Source of the DNA: Alnus glutinosa
Taxonomy: Eukaryota; Streptophyta; Magnoliopsida; Fagales; Betulaceae
Direction of reading: 5' to 3'
Assembly (NCBI RefSeq): GCF_958979055.1
Contig: NC_084891.1
Location: forward strand, 28,573,501 to 28,637,500
Length of the DNA stretch: 64,000 bases
Shown piece after piece: positions 46,316-56,398 of the stretch. Position 1 is the stretch's first letter; each line of letters begins with the position of its first letter. The translations under genes and the position numbers were made by a program. The notes beneath the pieces are model-generated. The model was not told the DNA's origin. It made no database searches and worked only from the letters and a program-made list of their open reading frames with translations.

Positions 46316-47675
46316 AACTTTGCATCAAGCAAAATGATGATTTACAAATTACAGCATGAGTATCGCATAACAATCACTTGAATGTAAGAAACCCTCATGG
46401 ATCTCTCTGAAACATAATTATTGATTGGCTGATATATATGGCTTAATATGAGATACACATTTGCATCAATTTGATTGTTTTCCTATGTTGACATTTCTAT
46501 TGGATATGAAATATATATGGCCTAATATGAGATATACATTGGGTTAATTATCCAAGAATAATTTTGTGTTGGGTGACTTGTTCCTTATGAAGTAGAATTT
46601 AATAATAGTAGTCAATTGTATTTAATTGGGAGCCTTGCAGTATGGTGCATGGGTTATAGGAGAGTTGAGCTCTTAGTGGAAGTCTATTTCTAATTAGAAG
46701 TTATCTCCATATCTAAATTAACGCTTTCTAGTAGTTTAATTTCGGTGGATGTTCATTCTCACTTGATAGAGTCATAATAGGAGTTAGATCTCTAAGTCCT
46801 TATAGGAGTTTATCTTTAAGTCTTTTAGTTTGAGTCATGTAGTCTCCTATTTAATGGGAGATCAATTAATAAAAAGTAAAGCAGAATTAATCTTAAACTT
46901 TGTGTTTGAAAATGTCTAACTTCCCTCAGAATCTAAAAGATCTAGATTCTTCAAAATTTAAGGTCTAACTTCTTTCAAAATGTAACAATTTATTCTATTC
47001 CGTGCTTGATAAATTATTCTCGTAACATGATCACTTGAAAATTAACTTTTGTATAAGGGGAAAAATGGGGTGGGATGTGTTTTGACTTGGGACATCTTCA
47101 ATTTTATTTCCTGCTAAATGAATGGGTCGTGTTCACGCCAACATGTGCTGGAATAAAGTTAAACCCGCCTTTATCGGTTACTTCGTTGAAAACTGGAACC
47201 TCCACCAGTGGGCATTTATTCTATTTTGTTTTATGAACATTATTTTCCAATGGTGGGCCAACTCTATCCTCCATTCCTCCCCATTGATTGAACCCCATCG
47301 TCATTGACGTAACTTCCAAGAGCGTGCCCCGTTACTATGATTGGTTTGTTACCAAAGAAAAGCTTCTTTACAAACCATGCATGGTACCAAACAATATTAT
47401 AATTGCTTTGTTGGACCACCTTTTTCTCATTCTTTTTTTCTGAACGGCGTGGGTGTTGTAGTGTAAGTCTCTTTCAGTGGGGAAAGAGAAAGATCGTCTC
47501 CCTTCCCATTAGAAACAGAAGTCAGAAGATGATGATATTGTGTTCGCAGGACTATTATAATAAAAATTATTAAATTAATTTAATTGACGTTTGATATTTA
47601 TTATGTTACTTATTAAAAAAATTAAATTCATTTGTCAAATTTTGTTATATTTGATGAATTACTTACATAAAAAAA

Positions 47676-47925
47676 TATAGGAATTTCCCACAAATCGATT
47701 TATAAGAAATTTCTTATAACTCACATATAAGATTGACATGTGTCTCTTGACAGATGAGAAGCACATGTTATTTTAATAGCATGTACTTCTCACATGCTTT
47801 TTAATAGCATTATTAAAAAAAAAAAAAACATGTGATTCTCACATGTTTAAAGAACACGTCATTTTTATATATGGGTCGTAGAAAATTTACTACAAATTAG
47901 TTTGTGGGAAATTTATGTCCTATAA
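47676..47925. repeat. MITE-like inverted repeat
   Basis: The left terminus TATAGGAATTTCCCACAAA and the complement of the right terminus (TATAGGACATAAATTTCCCACAAA) match apart from a small insertion. The interior holds further mirrored pieces around CACATGT. No coding potential. Confidence 0.6.
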
Positions 47926-47984
47926 AAAATATGATAAAAACTATAATATCTCAATTTATTTATTTTTATTAAATAGTCGATGAG

Positions 47985-48120
47985 GAATGCTAGACATCCA
48001 AACACTTTTTTCTAGAATTTGATTTCAACATGATGTGTCACAATCTCATAAGATTGTGACATATCAGTTTTGAACCAAATTCTGAAGAAAAAAAAAAATG
48101 TTAGGATGTCAAGCATTTTT
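47985..48120. repeat. MITE-like foldback
   Basis: The arms pair from AATGCTAGACATCCAAACA on the left to the complement of TGTTAGGATGTCAAGCATT on the right. The centre TCACAATCT/AGATTGTGA pairs perfectly around a short loop. Confidence 0.65.
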
Positions 48121-48929
48121 CATGTTTTATATTCAACGTCATTCCATTCTAACATTAGCCATAGTTAAAAGAAAGAAAGAAAAAAAAATAAAATTAATGT
48201 CATTTGGCTTTTAAAATCAAAATTTTATTTAAGTTAATTATTATTGAATTTTGATCTACTAGTAATTTTAAAAATCACGTAGAGAAAGAAAAAGAAAAAA
48301 AGAAAAGAAAAGAAAAGAAAGAAAACCTCCGATCCTCCTTATAAAATTGCTCTTGAATCCTACTACTGTGATAGAGTCCTGCCTACCGAACACTAAATAT
48401 TTTTTTATAAATTGACGTAGCAGTAATATATATATTTTTTCTACACATGGCGGGTTATGTAATAGTTTTTTGTTTTTTTGGTAAGAATTTTATGTAATAG
48501 TTGTTTGGTCTAGCATTGTACTAAGATCAAACGGTTGAGATAGATCCTGAAGACCAGATAAGATGAAGTGGGCCCAGAAGTGTCGGCGAGTCAGAGATAC
48601 CACCACCGAGTTGAGCCAGAGTCACCTGAGTCCAAAACGGCAGATGCTTGAGAATATACCACTGCTCACCTTCTCCCGAAGTTCCCAAACACCCGTTAGC
48701 GTTTGAACTTTGAAGCCCATTCGGATAAGTCATATATATATAATAAGTGATAACGCCACCCTTTTCCTTTTCCTAAACCCCCATTCTTGATACTACTAAG
48801 AGAAATAGTCTACTCCTATTCCAACTCCACTTTGATTCTCCACGTTTAAAAACTCTTCTACTCTTCTACACGTTATCACATTCCCTCTCAAACTGAAACC
48901 ACCGCCAAGCTAACTTAGAGCTTTTGCCT

Positions 48930-49725
48930 ATGGCTTCTCCTTTAACACTCTCCCTCTCTGATCAACAACATCTTATCGAGAAACTCCAGGTTTTCAAGAT
49001 CCAAGGTCGAGATAAACGAGGTCATAAAGTGCTCCGCATCATCGGAAACCGCTTCCCAGGTAATTAATTAAGAACGTTGCCGTTCTGGGGTTCCTTTGTA
49101 TGATCAACTGGAATCACCCTTTTTTAAGGTTTCTTTTTATGTTTTGTGATCAGCTCGGCAAGTGAGTTCTGAGGCTTTGAGGACGTATTTGGAGGAGAAG
49201 ATTTTCGTCAACTTAGGGGAGAGGCCGTTCTCGGTGGTGTACGTGCACACGGGCGTGCAAAGGACCGAGAACTTTCCCGGAATCTCTACCCTACGATCAG
49301 TCTACGAGGCTATTCCGATCAACGTCAGAGATCATCTTGAGGCCGTTTATTTCGTGCACCCGGGACTACAGGCCAGACTCTTCCTCGCCACCTTTGGACG
49401 TTTGATTTTCAGTGGAGGGTAAGATTTTCTCTTGCTTTGACCTTCTGATGGAGTTAAAAAAGATTTCTCTTGCGTCCTTTAACGCTCTGATCGTGCAAAC
49501 TGCAGGTTGTACCGGAAGCTGAAATATGTGAACAGGGTGGAGTTTCTGTGGGAGCACGTGAGGAGGAACGAGATTGCGATGCCAGAATTTGTGTATGATC
49601 ACGATCAGGAGTTGGAGTGCCGTCCGATGATAGACTACGGGTTGGAGAGCGATCACCCTAGAGTCCACGGTGCGCCCTCGCTGGACTCTCCGGTTTCTAT
49701 GTATTCCATGAGGTGTATTGCGTGA
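48930..49725 (+). CDS. small SEC14/CRAL-TRIO-type lipid-binding protein
   Basis: Three exons, 48930-49059, 49154-49418 and 49506-49725, give 204 residues. The protein is essentially one divergent CRAL-TRIO (SEC14-like) domain: an N-terminal helix-strand (KVLRIIGNRFPARQVSSEAL), the core PFSVVYVHTGVQRTENFPG, the helix TLRSVYEAIPINVRDHLEAV, then YFVHPGLQARLFLATFGRLI and the closing LKYVNRVEFLWEHVRRNEIA. A short tail follows. It resembles the small Arabidopsis SEC14 cytosolic-factor family protein At4g35750 and the C-terminal half of GDAP2-like macrodomain proteins; the macrodomain is absent. Likely a cytosolic lipid-binding or scaffold protein; the ligand is unknown. The ATG follows a TATA-like box by about 190 bases. 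Confidence 0.88.
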
Positions 49726-49980
49726 TAGGCTCAGTACTGGGTTCTTTTTTTCTTTTTTTTTTGGGGTAGGTCTAGAAGAGATTAGGACATCGATCTTGAC
49801 AGAATGTACAAAGAATGCCGTGCCGGCGAAATGAAAGTTGAAAAAAATCACAGCTTAGCCGAAAATGATTCTTTTTATTTTTTATTTTTTTTAAGAAAAT
49901 AACAGTTTAAGTTTACTTTGCTCAACCTGTTCATAGCTGCTTACGATTCATTTTTCATCTAAATATTAACGGTATGTCAT

Positions 49981-50037
49981 GCGTCAATTGCTGCACTTGA
50001 CACGATTGGTTTACGTGTCAAGTGCAACAATTGACGC
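49981..50037. repeat. 24-bp near-perfect hairpin
   Basis: Arms 49981-50004 and 50014-50037 are complementary at 23 of 24 positions, with one G:T-type mismatch, around a 9-base loop (ATTGGTTTA). Arms begin GCGTCAATTG and end in ...CAATTGACGC. No similarity to a gene was seen. Confidence 0.85.
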
Positions 50038-51665
50038 AAGATACTATTTAAAAAGAAATTTTAAATTTAAAAATAAAATCTTTAAAAATTATAAAAAATT
50101 AATAAAATAACATAATATATATATAAACAAAAAATGTAACAAAAGTATTAAAAAGATTTTTACCAATAAATTTAGGTACCACCTAATGAAAACTCAAATA
50201 CTAAATTACAAAAAAAAAAAAAAAAACTAAAAACTCAAATACTTGTAAAATATTTAACCCTTTTTTCTAAGCAAAAGTAGGTTTGACTCTTACCTGGCAT
50301 GTGTTAGTTTAGAGGGATGCCTCATGCCTGTATGGCCTTGTATTTAGGGTGCTCCACGCCTCCCTGAGGTGGCAGATGGAGTCATTCATGCCTTGTCACC
50401 TCTCATCTGAAAAGGCTGCAGGCATGAAGTCGACGCATTAACGATCATGGCACAAAGAAATGATGAGTAGCTGGAGAATATCACACTTGGCGAATCAAAC
50501 AATATAAAGTTATTTATTGAATATTGGATTAAATTCCTAAAAGTTGAATAGGCAAAAAAAAAAAAGAATTAAAAATTAATTGGAGTTTTTGAAATAAAGT
50601 AAAAGAGGAATTTTAATTCTCCTTTACAATAGTTCAAAATGGGAAAAAAAAATGTTAGAAAGATGAAAAGTGCATTTTATTCAATTACAAGCTACTCTCT
50701 TTATAACTTCACATTTTTTTTTCCTCTATTTCTCTTATTCAAATTTGAATTCTTTCTTCTATTCTCCAATTTCATTATTTTCCAACAACTCATTGTTCAA
50801 GTTCTTAAATCATTCCATAACTGGATTTTCATTAGAGTAAATTATAATTTCATACATAGTGATCATTTTGTTATTGAAATTGAAGTATATCACATAGGTT
50901 TGTAAACTCATTTTAAAATAATATGAATTTATTTAGAACTAATTTGCCTTTTTCTGTGTAAGTTTAGAGGACCAGATAATCCTATCATAAAAATTAAAAT
51001 GAATTCGAAATAGTTTCTTTGACAAATCAAGTTTTATTTTCTATTTTTTTAAAATTTATTTTATTCTAGTCATTTTTTTATTATTATAAATCATTTTATT
51101 TGTAATAATATTTTTAATTATAAACGCCTACCGGAAAATATGGATATGGATATGAAAAACTTCAAAAAAAAAAGAAGAAGATAAAAATAGAAAAGATTAA
51201 TTAAATCTAAAAAATAATCTCTAAATAAATTTAGGATTAACAATAACAAAACAAAATTATAATATTGATATAAATAAATATTATTTAATTAATATCTAAA
51301 TATTAAAAAAAATAAAAAAATAAAAAATAGCCCCACCTAAACTAGTCACCATTCCCTTGAACCTCAATACAAACCATCCCTTTTAAACCTCAAAATGTAA
51401 TGAGTTGGCTTTGTACCAGTATTCCATAGTATTACCGCATGGCTTTAATGCACAGTTCTATCAATGAATTCAAAGTTTCAGCAAGTTAAGTACTTTATTT
51501 ATTATTTTTATTAGTTGTTTGAGTTGATATTTGGATAGTTAATAAATTTTGTTGGTACTTTTATCCATCTTCCGGCCAATGACTTAAATGGAATTTCACA
51601 TCAAACCCTCTCACAATTTGAGAAGTGTTCCAAATAAATGTTAACTTCATTTATTCTCTATTCAG

Positions 51666-51929
51666 TAGGCTTGACAATTTTGACACGACCCGCGAATTCG
51701 ACACGAACACGACACAAATATATAGGGTTTGGGTTTAGGCTATAACTCGTTTATGACATGTTTATGACCCGTTAATGACCCACCAACCTGTTTATGACCC
51801 GTTTATGACCCACCAACCCGTTTATAACATATTTATGACGCGATAATTACACATTTTTTACCAAATTAGTTAAATGGGTTGACACGCTAACTAAATAGAT
51901 TGACACGACAACCCGAATTGCCAAGCCTA
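51666..51929. mobile_element. hAT-type MITE, 264 bp
   Basis: Inverted ends TAGGCTTGACAATT and AATTGCCAAGCCTA match at 13 of 14 positions. A perfect 8-bp duplication CTATTCAG lies at 51658-51665 and 51930-51937. The interior is a series of short repeats (GACACGAC near the ends, GTTTATGACCC in the middle). No frame for a transposase. Confidence 0.9.
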
Positions 51930-52764
51930 CTATTCAGCAGGCTTTAATCCACATCACTGCCACATTACTGACACATAGGTAAATAGATCCACGATTGGCT
52001 TGTGTTCTGAGACTTGATTTTTGCTCAACAGAGTCTAAAAACACAGGTGGAACCCATCTCATGTCTCTAGACTCTTGCCCAAGATTTGCACAACTGCGGT
52101 ACATGAGTCATTTCTGTGTGTTCAATGTGTAGGGCTTCTCTTCAAATCATTTCTCATTAAGATGTCAACATAGTAGAAAAAAATTGAATCGATGCAAATA
52201 TTAGAGCTCATATCAGGCCATATGCATCAGCTAAGCAATAGCAATACTTCAGAGATAAACGAGTTTCTTTCCATTTCAGTGATTGCAATGCCACAGTCAC
52301 TGCAGTAACTTGTATGCCATGGAGATTATCAACACATTCACCAGAAGGGCAGAATCCGTTGTCAAAGGGGTGAAATTGCTTCCCATCTCCTATTATAGTT
52401 AATAGGCTTCTCCACCAGTGCTATGAACTCTGCATTGCTGTGACAGTCTCCACATATTCAAGGTACATTGTTACCAAAAGGCTGGATGAAATGGCTAGCT
52501 TCTGATTGTGCTTATTGAATGTAACCTTTTCTGCATCATAATGTAGAACAAATTCAGTTTCAGACACAAATTCAAGTTTTTTTCTTACTTTCAACAACAA
52601 GATAATAAGGATTGCCTTTCACTGTCTCCACAGTTCACAAAAGCTCAAATCCTGAAATAAAATATAGCTATCCTACCTCAATTCAATCAATATTTAATGC
52701 TACACCCTTTCATTCACCTGTATTGCAAATTGTTCAAAATGACTACAAACAAAGACTCTTCGGC

Positions 52765-52834
52765 CATAATTTGTAAGCTCGCCATAATTCGTAAGCTCGC
52801 CATAACTCGTAAGCTCGCCATAACTCGTAAGCTC
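52765..52834. repeat. 18-bp minisatellite, four copies
   Basis: Four adjacent copies of CATAAYTCGTAAGCTCGC start at 52765, 52783, 52801 and 52819, the last being incomplete. The six-residue repeat seen in the minus-strand frame is a by-product of the 18-base period. Confidence 0.9.
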
Positions 52835-53292
52835 TAACCCTTTTATGGGCTGTGTTTTCTCGAGTAAAGTAAAAGACATCTAACATGAGCAGAGTTTTTG
52901 AGACAGAAAATTCCTTCTTGATCAGTTGTCTAATGTGTTTTGGTTTTGGGTTAAAATTCAAAGGATTTCAATTTGGGATTACGGAGTACACATCTGCTAT
53001 TCTTTCTCTGTGTTTAACTTCAATCAATTGTTCTTAATTTCATGCTGCAAACTCTAGAACTCGCTCAAGAAAAATAACAACAATTTCATGATAAAATCTA
53101 ACAGGCTGTCACATGGATTCTTATCTGAACAATTGAACAAGTAATAGACATCAGGTAGAAATCCAATACACAAAATCACCAATTAGCGCAGGCATGCTAA
53201 AATCAACATATACTCAGATTTTATATAGACAGTAATATCAGGCATAAGAGATCACCAAAGGGATCCTCGCACTTACATTCAGGGTCGAATAC

Positions 53293-54465
53293 TTAACACG
53301 GATTTGGTGTAACCCAAATTGGAGGCCAATCATTCCGAGAACGAAAATTTCGCTGGCAAGAAGGTAAATGTTCAATGCTCCCATCCAACAACTTGAATAT
53401 ACCCAAATCATAGTCTCCATTAACACTATTATATTTGAAATCACTATCATCTGCGAAATAGATACAATTCCCTAAACATCCCTTAAAATCAGAAGCCAAA
53501 CACGACACCGATGAGTTTTCCCCAACAAACAACATTCGATCACCCAAGCTTCTAATCCTCTCCCACCGTGGCTCGCTCCAATTCATTCTGAAAACCTCAA
53601 ACCGCGCTGTTTTGTAGGATACGATCTTGTTAGGGTCAACGTCGTCGTATTGCACATCCACATACCGCGTCACCAACAACAACTCGTCGTCCCCCGAATT
53701 TACCAAATATTGATGGTCGCCGCCCATCTGTAACTGAGGTTTGATAATGGAAACAATCGGCGACGCGCCGTTTACATCACACACAGCAACCGCTCCGTGC
53801 TTGTCCACCACGTAGAATAGGTCGTTGTAATATATAGCATCCTCGCAGCAAAACATCGTGCGGGGTATCAAAGTCCATGTTAGATCGCCCTTCTTACAGT
53901 ACGCTAAAATATCACATTGGTTGATAATAGCCAGCGCGACGAAGTTGTTGCTTAGTGGGGACGAAGAGAAAACGACTTTCTTGATATACGAGTCGAGCAT
54001 TTCCCGGAAAGTTCGCATGTAAATCTCGCCCATTTCGTCGTTTATTTCGAATTCAAACAAGTTGACGATCTGGGCATTGGAGTAGGCAGAGAACGGAGGA
54101 AGATGGAAGCTGGCTCGGGTGAGAGGGTTGAAGAGAAGGACCCCTGGAGACTGGAAAAGGAGCACGAGCCAGCCGTGAGACGAGCCGCAAAGGAAAGTCC
54201 AGTGCGAGACGGCGTCTGGGACCTCGAGATGTTGGAGTTTTCGGGCGATTTGTAGGTCGAAGAATGCCGTTTTGTATTGGTCGGATTGCCCGGTGGGGAG
54301 AATGAGCCATGGGAGCTGAGGAGGTAGGTGGCGCGGGGTGTTTGGGACGGAGGATCGCACGCTGTGACAGACGGCGCGGAAACGAAGGTAATCGGCGTAG
54401 ATCTTGATGCTGTCGGCAATTGATTTCAGTAGTTCTTGCGGGAGTTGCGTCCAGTCAACTGCCAT
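53293..54465 (-). CDS. F-box protein with DUF295 domain
   Basis: An intronless frame of 390 residues. The F-box is at about residues 4-42 (WTQLPQELLKSIADSI, then LRFRAVCHSVRSS), the part that binds SKP1 in SCF ubiquitin ligases. The middle has LCGSSHGWLVLL and LFNPLTRASFHLPP, typical of plant F-box/DUF295 (SKIP23-like) proteins. The DUF295 segment is near residues 290-360 (FEVFRMNWSEPRWERIRSLG, FVGENSSVSC, CIYFADD). Such proteins select targets for ubiquitination; the target here is unknown. The leader on the minus strand is CT-rich (54480-54600). The gene appears intact. Confidence 0.93.
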   Translation of the reverse strand: MAVDWTQLPQELLKSIADSIKIYADYLRFRAVCHSVRSSVPNTPRHLPPQLPWLILPTGQSDQYKTAFFDLQIARKLQHLEVPDAVSHWTFLCGSSHGWLVLLFQSPGVLLFNPLTRASFHLPPFSAYSNAQIVNLFEFEINDEMGEIYMRTFREMLDSYIKKVVFSSSPLSNNFVALAIINQCDILAYCKKGDLTWTLIPRTMFCCEDAIYYNDLFYVVDKHGAVAVCDVNGASPIVSIIKPQLQMGGDHQYLVNSGDDELLLVTRYVDVQYDDVDPNKIVSYKTARFEVFRMNWSEPRWERIRSLGDRMLFVGENSSVSCLASDFKGCLGNCIYFADDSDFKYNSVNGDYDLGIFKLLDGSIEHLPSCQRNFRSRNDWPPIWVTPNPC

Positions 54466-54805
54466 TTTCTGCTGATCGATCTCCTTTTTTTTTCAGGAAT
54501 TGAGATTTGAGAGAACAATGTAATGAATCTAAAGGCGATTTGGGTAAAGAAAAAAAGAGAGAGAGAGAGAGGCAGATTTCTACAGAGAAGAAAGAATAAA
54601 ACGAAGGAAGTTTGAGAGAGCTGAGGCGTCTGAAGGGTTTTTTAGGAAGAATAAAAGGGGCGATGGGTTCTGATCGGAAGTATGAGAGATGATTTGGATT
54701 GGGAGTTTTGGTCTGTTCCATGCACAGGTGGCTTAATCTGGGGGGTCGCTGGAACGCGTGGCGTTTATCAGACTAATCACGTGTGTTTGAATTTTTTTTT
54801 TTTTT

Positions 54806-55173
54806 GAGAAATGATCCCTACACTCATTTCTCACAACAGACCCACAACAAGCTGACGTGATTGGTAGTACTTTATTATTTTTTTACAAAAAGAAAGAAAA
54901 CAAAACAAAAAAAGTAAGAGAAATGATCCCTACACTCATTTCTCATAACAGCCCCACAACAAGCTGACGTGGTTGGTAATATTTTATTAATTTTTTACAA
55001 AAAAAAATGAAAACAAAACAAAAAAATAATAAAATATTACCAGCCACGTCAGCTTGTTGTGGGACTGTTGTAAGAAATGAGTGTAGGAATCATTTCTAAA
55101 AAAGTAATAAAATATTACCAGCCACATCAACTTGTTGTGAAATTGTTGTGAGAAATGAGTGTAGGGATCAATT
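54806..55173. repeat. nested inverted-repeat elements (two forward, two reverse arms)
   Basis: About 70-85 bases beginning GAGAAATGATCCCTACACTC occur forward at 54806 and 54918 and in reverse at 55026-55098 and 55103-55173. All share the core ACAACAAGCTGACGTG or its complement. The order forward-forward-reverse-reverse is what one MITE inserted inside another of the same family would give. No coding potential. Confidence 0.82.
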
Positions 55174-55988
55174 TTTTTTTTTTTTTTTCCTGGTCTCTTG
55201 GGCCGATCTTTTTTCTGTTGAATTCGCAAAATCAATTTTAAAAACAAAAATACACTTTTCTGTTTTTTTTTTGTTTTTTTTTTTTTTAATTTTTAATTTT
55301 TATATTAAAATGAGGGAGAGGGGACAGTCAATTCTCCTAATCAGTCAAACTCAAAGAGTGGATAGACAGCATCGCAACCTCCGCACCACTGTGTTTAGGA
55401 GCAACGATTCACGAGAGACGTTTTTCTGTCCCTCAACTGTCATTCTTTTATTAAAAATCATTTTTTTATTAAAAAGTGATGTGGGAGTCTTATTTCATTC
55501 ACCGTCTAGTAATCTCCCTCCCTTATATGTTTTGTTGAGTAAAAGTTAAAATTGATTGATGTAATATAAAGTAAAAAGAATTTATATAAAAAAGTGAAAA
55601 AAAAAAATTTGTATTGTAGTAAGTTTTTTTTATTTAAATAATAATAAAAAATTGTTGATGTAATATAAAAAGTAAAAAATGTTAAGAATGTTTTAAGTTG
55701 ATGTTTTTTTTAGAGAAGTGAAAATAAGAGGAAGGGAGAGGGGAGGGGTTATTAAACGGGGCCAAGAGAATTGAAATTTTGTCACCCACGGGTAGAATTA
55801 CTGTGTAATATTAACAGCATTTACAATGTAATGTTATCCGTACAATTTCTATCACCAGAGAATTAAAAACTTATATTATAATACAACATAATTCAAATGT
55901 TAGAGATAAACGAAAGAGATGTGATATGTTACTATCTAATGACACAATTATTGATATAATTATGGACTTTTTTATTTTTATTTTTGTT

Positions 55989-56398
55989 AAATAAAAAGTT
56001 ACAAAACCATGTAAACAGGTTGGGATTTGATTTTGTATTTTGTATTTTATTTTATTTTTTTTAAGAAAAAAATCAATAATTATGTTAATAATAACGAGTA
56101 ATTTTAAATGTACATTAAGTGTCCATCAAAAAATGAAATGGTTTTTAAAATCACAATTTGATCAAATCATCATTTTATCAATCATACGTGAGTAATTCTA
56201 GGAGTACATTAAGTATCCATAAAAAAATGAGGTGGTTTTTAAAATCACCATTTGATCAATCACACGCTCAATAGTGATTTTAGAATTACTCGTTATTATT
56301 AACATAATTATTATTATTATTTTTTTAAAAAAAAAGAAAAAAAGAAAATACAAAATCAAACCCCCAACCCGTTTACATAGTTTTGTAACTTTTTTATT
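55989..56398. repeat. foldback element with internal tandem copies
   Basis: The left arm starting AATAAAAAGTTACAAAACCA pairs with the right arm ending GTTTTGTAACTTTTTTATT; the inner boundary TTAATAATAACGAGTAATT pairs with AATTACTCGTTATTATTAA. Between the arms are two diverged direct copies (near 56096 and 56188) of a block containing GTACATTAAGT and GGTTTTTAAAATCAC. Confidence 0.7.

Larger units (their letters stand above)
46316..48929. other. intergenic; LTR-like remnant, two foldback elements, SEC14 gene promoter
   Basis: About 46640-46890 looks like a decayed retrotransposon LTR but lacks clear ends. Foldback elements lie at 47676-47925 and 47985-48120. A TATA-like ATATATATATAATAAG at about 48732-48747 precedes the SEC14-like gene by roughly 190 bases and is its likely core promoter. 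No other gene was recognised. Confidence 0.5.
49726..53292. other. intergenic; hairpin, hAT MITE and minisatellite, no gene
   Basis: AT-rich with long A/T runs. It carries the hairpin at 49981-50037, the hAT-type MITE at 51666-51929 and an 18-bp minisatellite at 52765-52834. The stretch 52950-53292 is the likely 3' flank of the minus-strand F-box gene. The short frame at 50639-50905 shows no recognisable domain. Confidence 0.5.

Noticed and set aside
46640-46890. LTR-like remnant downstream of the PPR gene
   Set aside because: It resembles a Copia-type LTR leader, but neither terminus nor target duplication could be fixed.
47122-47307. 61-residue plus-strand frame
   Set aside because: No recognisable family and no neighbouring exons or promoter signs.
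52765-52834. CRISPR-like regular repeats
   Set aside because: The copies are adjacent with no spacers and the genome is a plant's; it is a minisatellite.
52743-52961. Minus-strand frame with a repeated RAYELW unit
   Set aside because: The repeat follows the 18-bp minisatellite; the rest has no domain.
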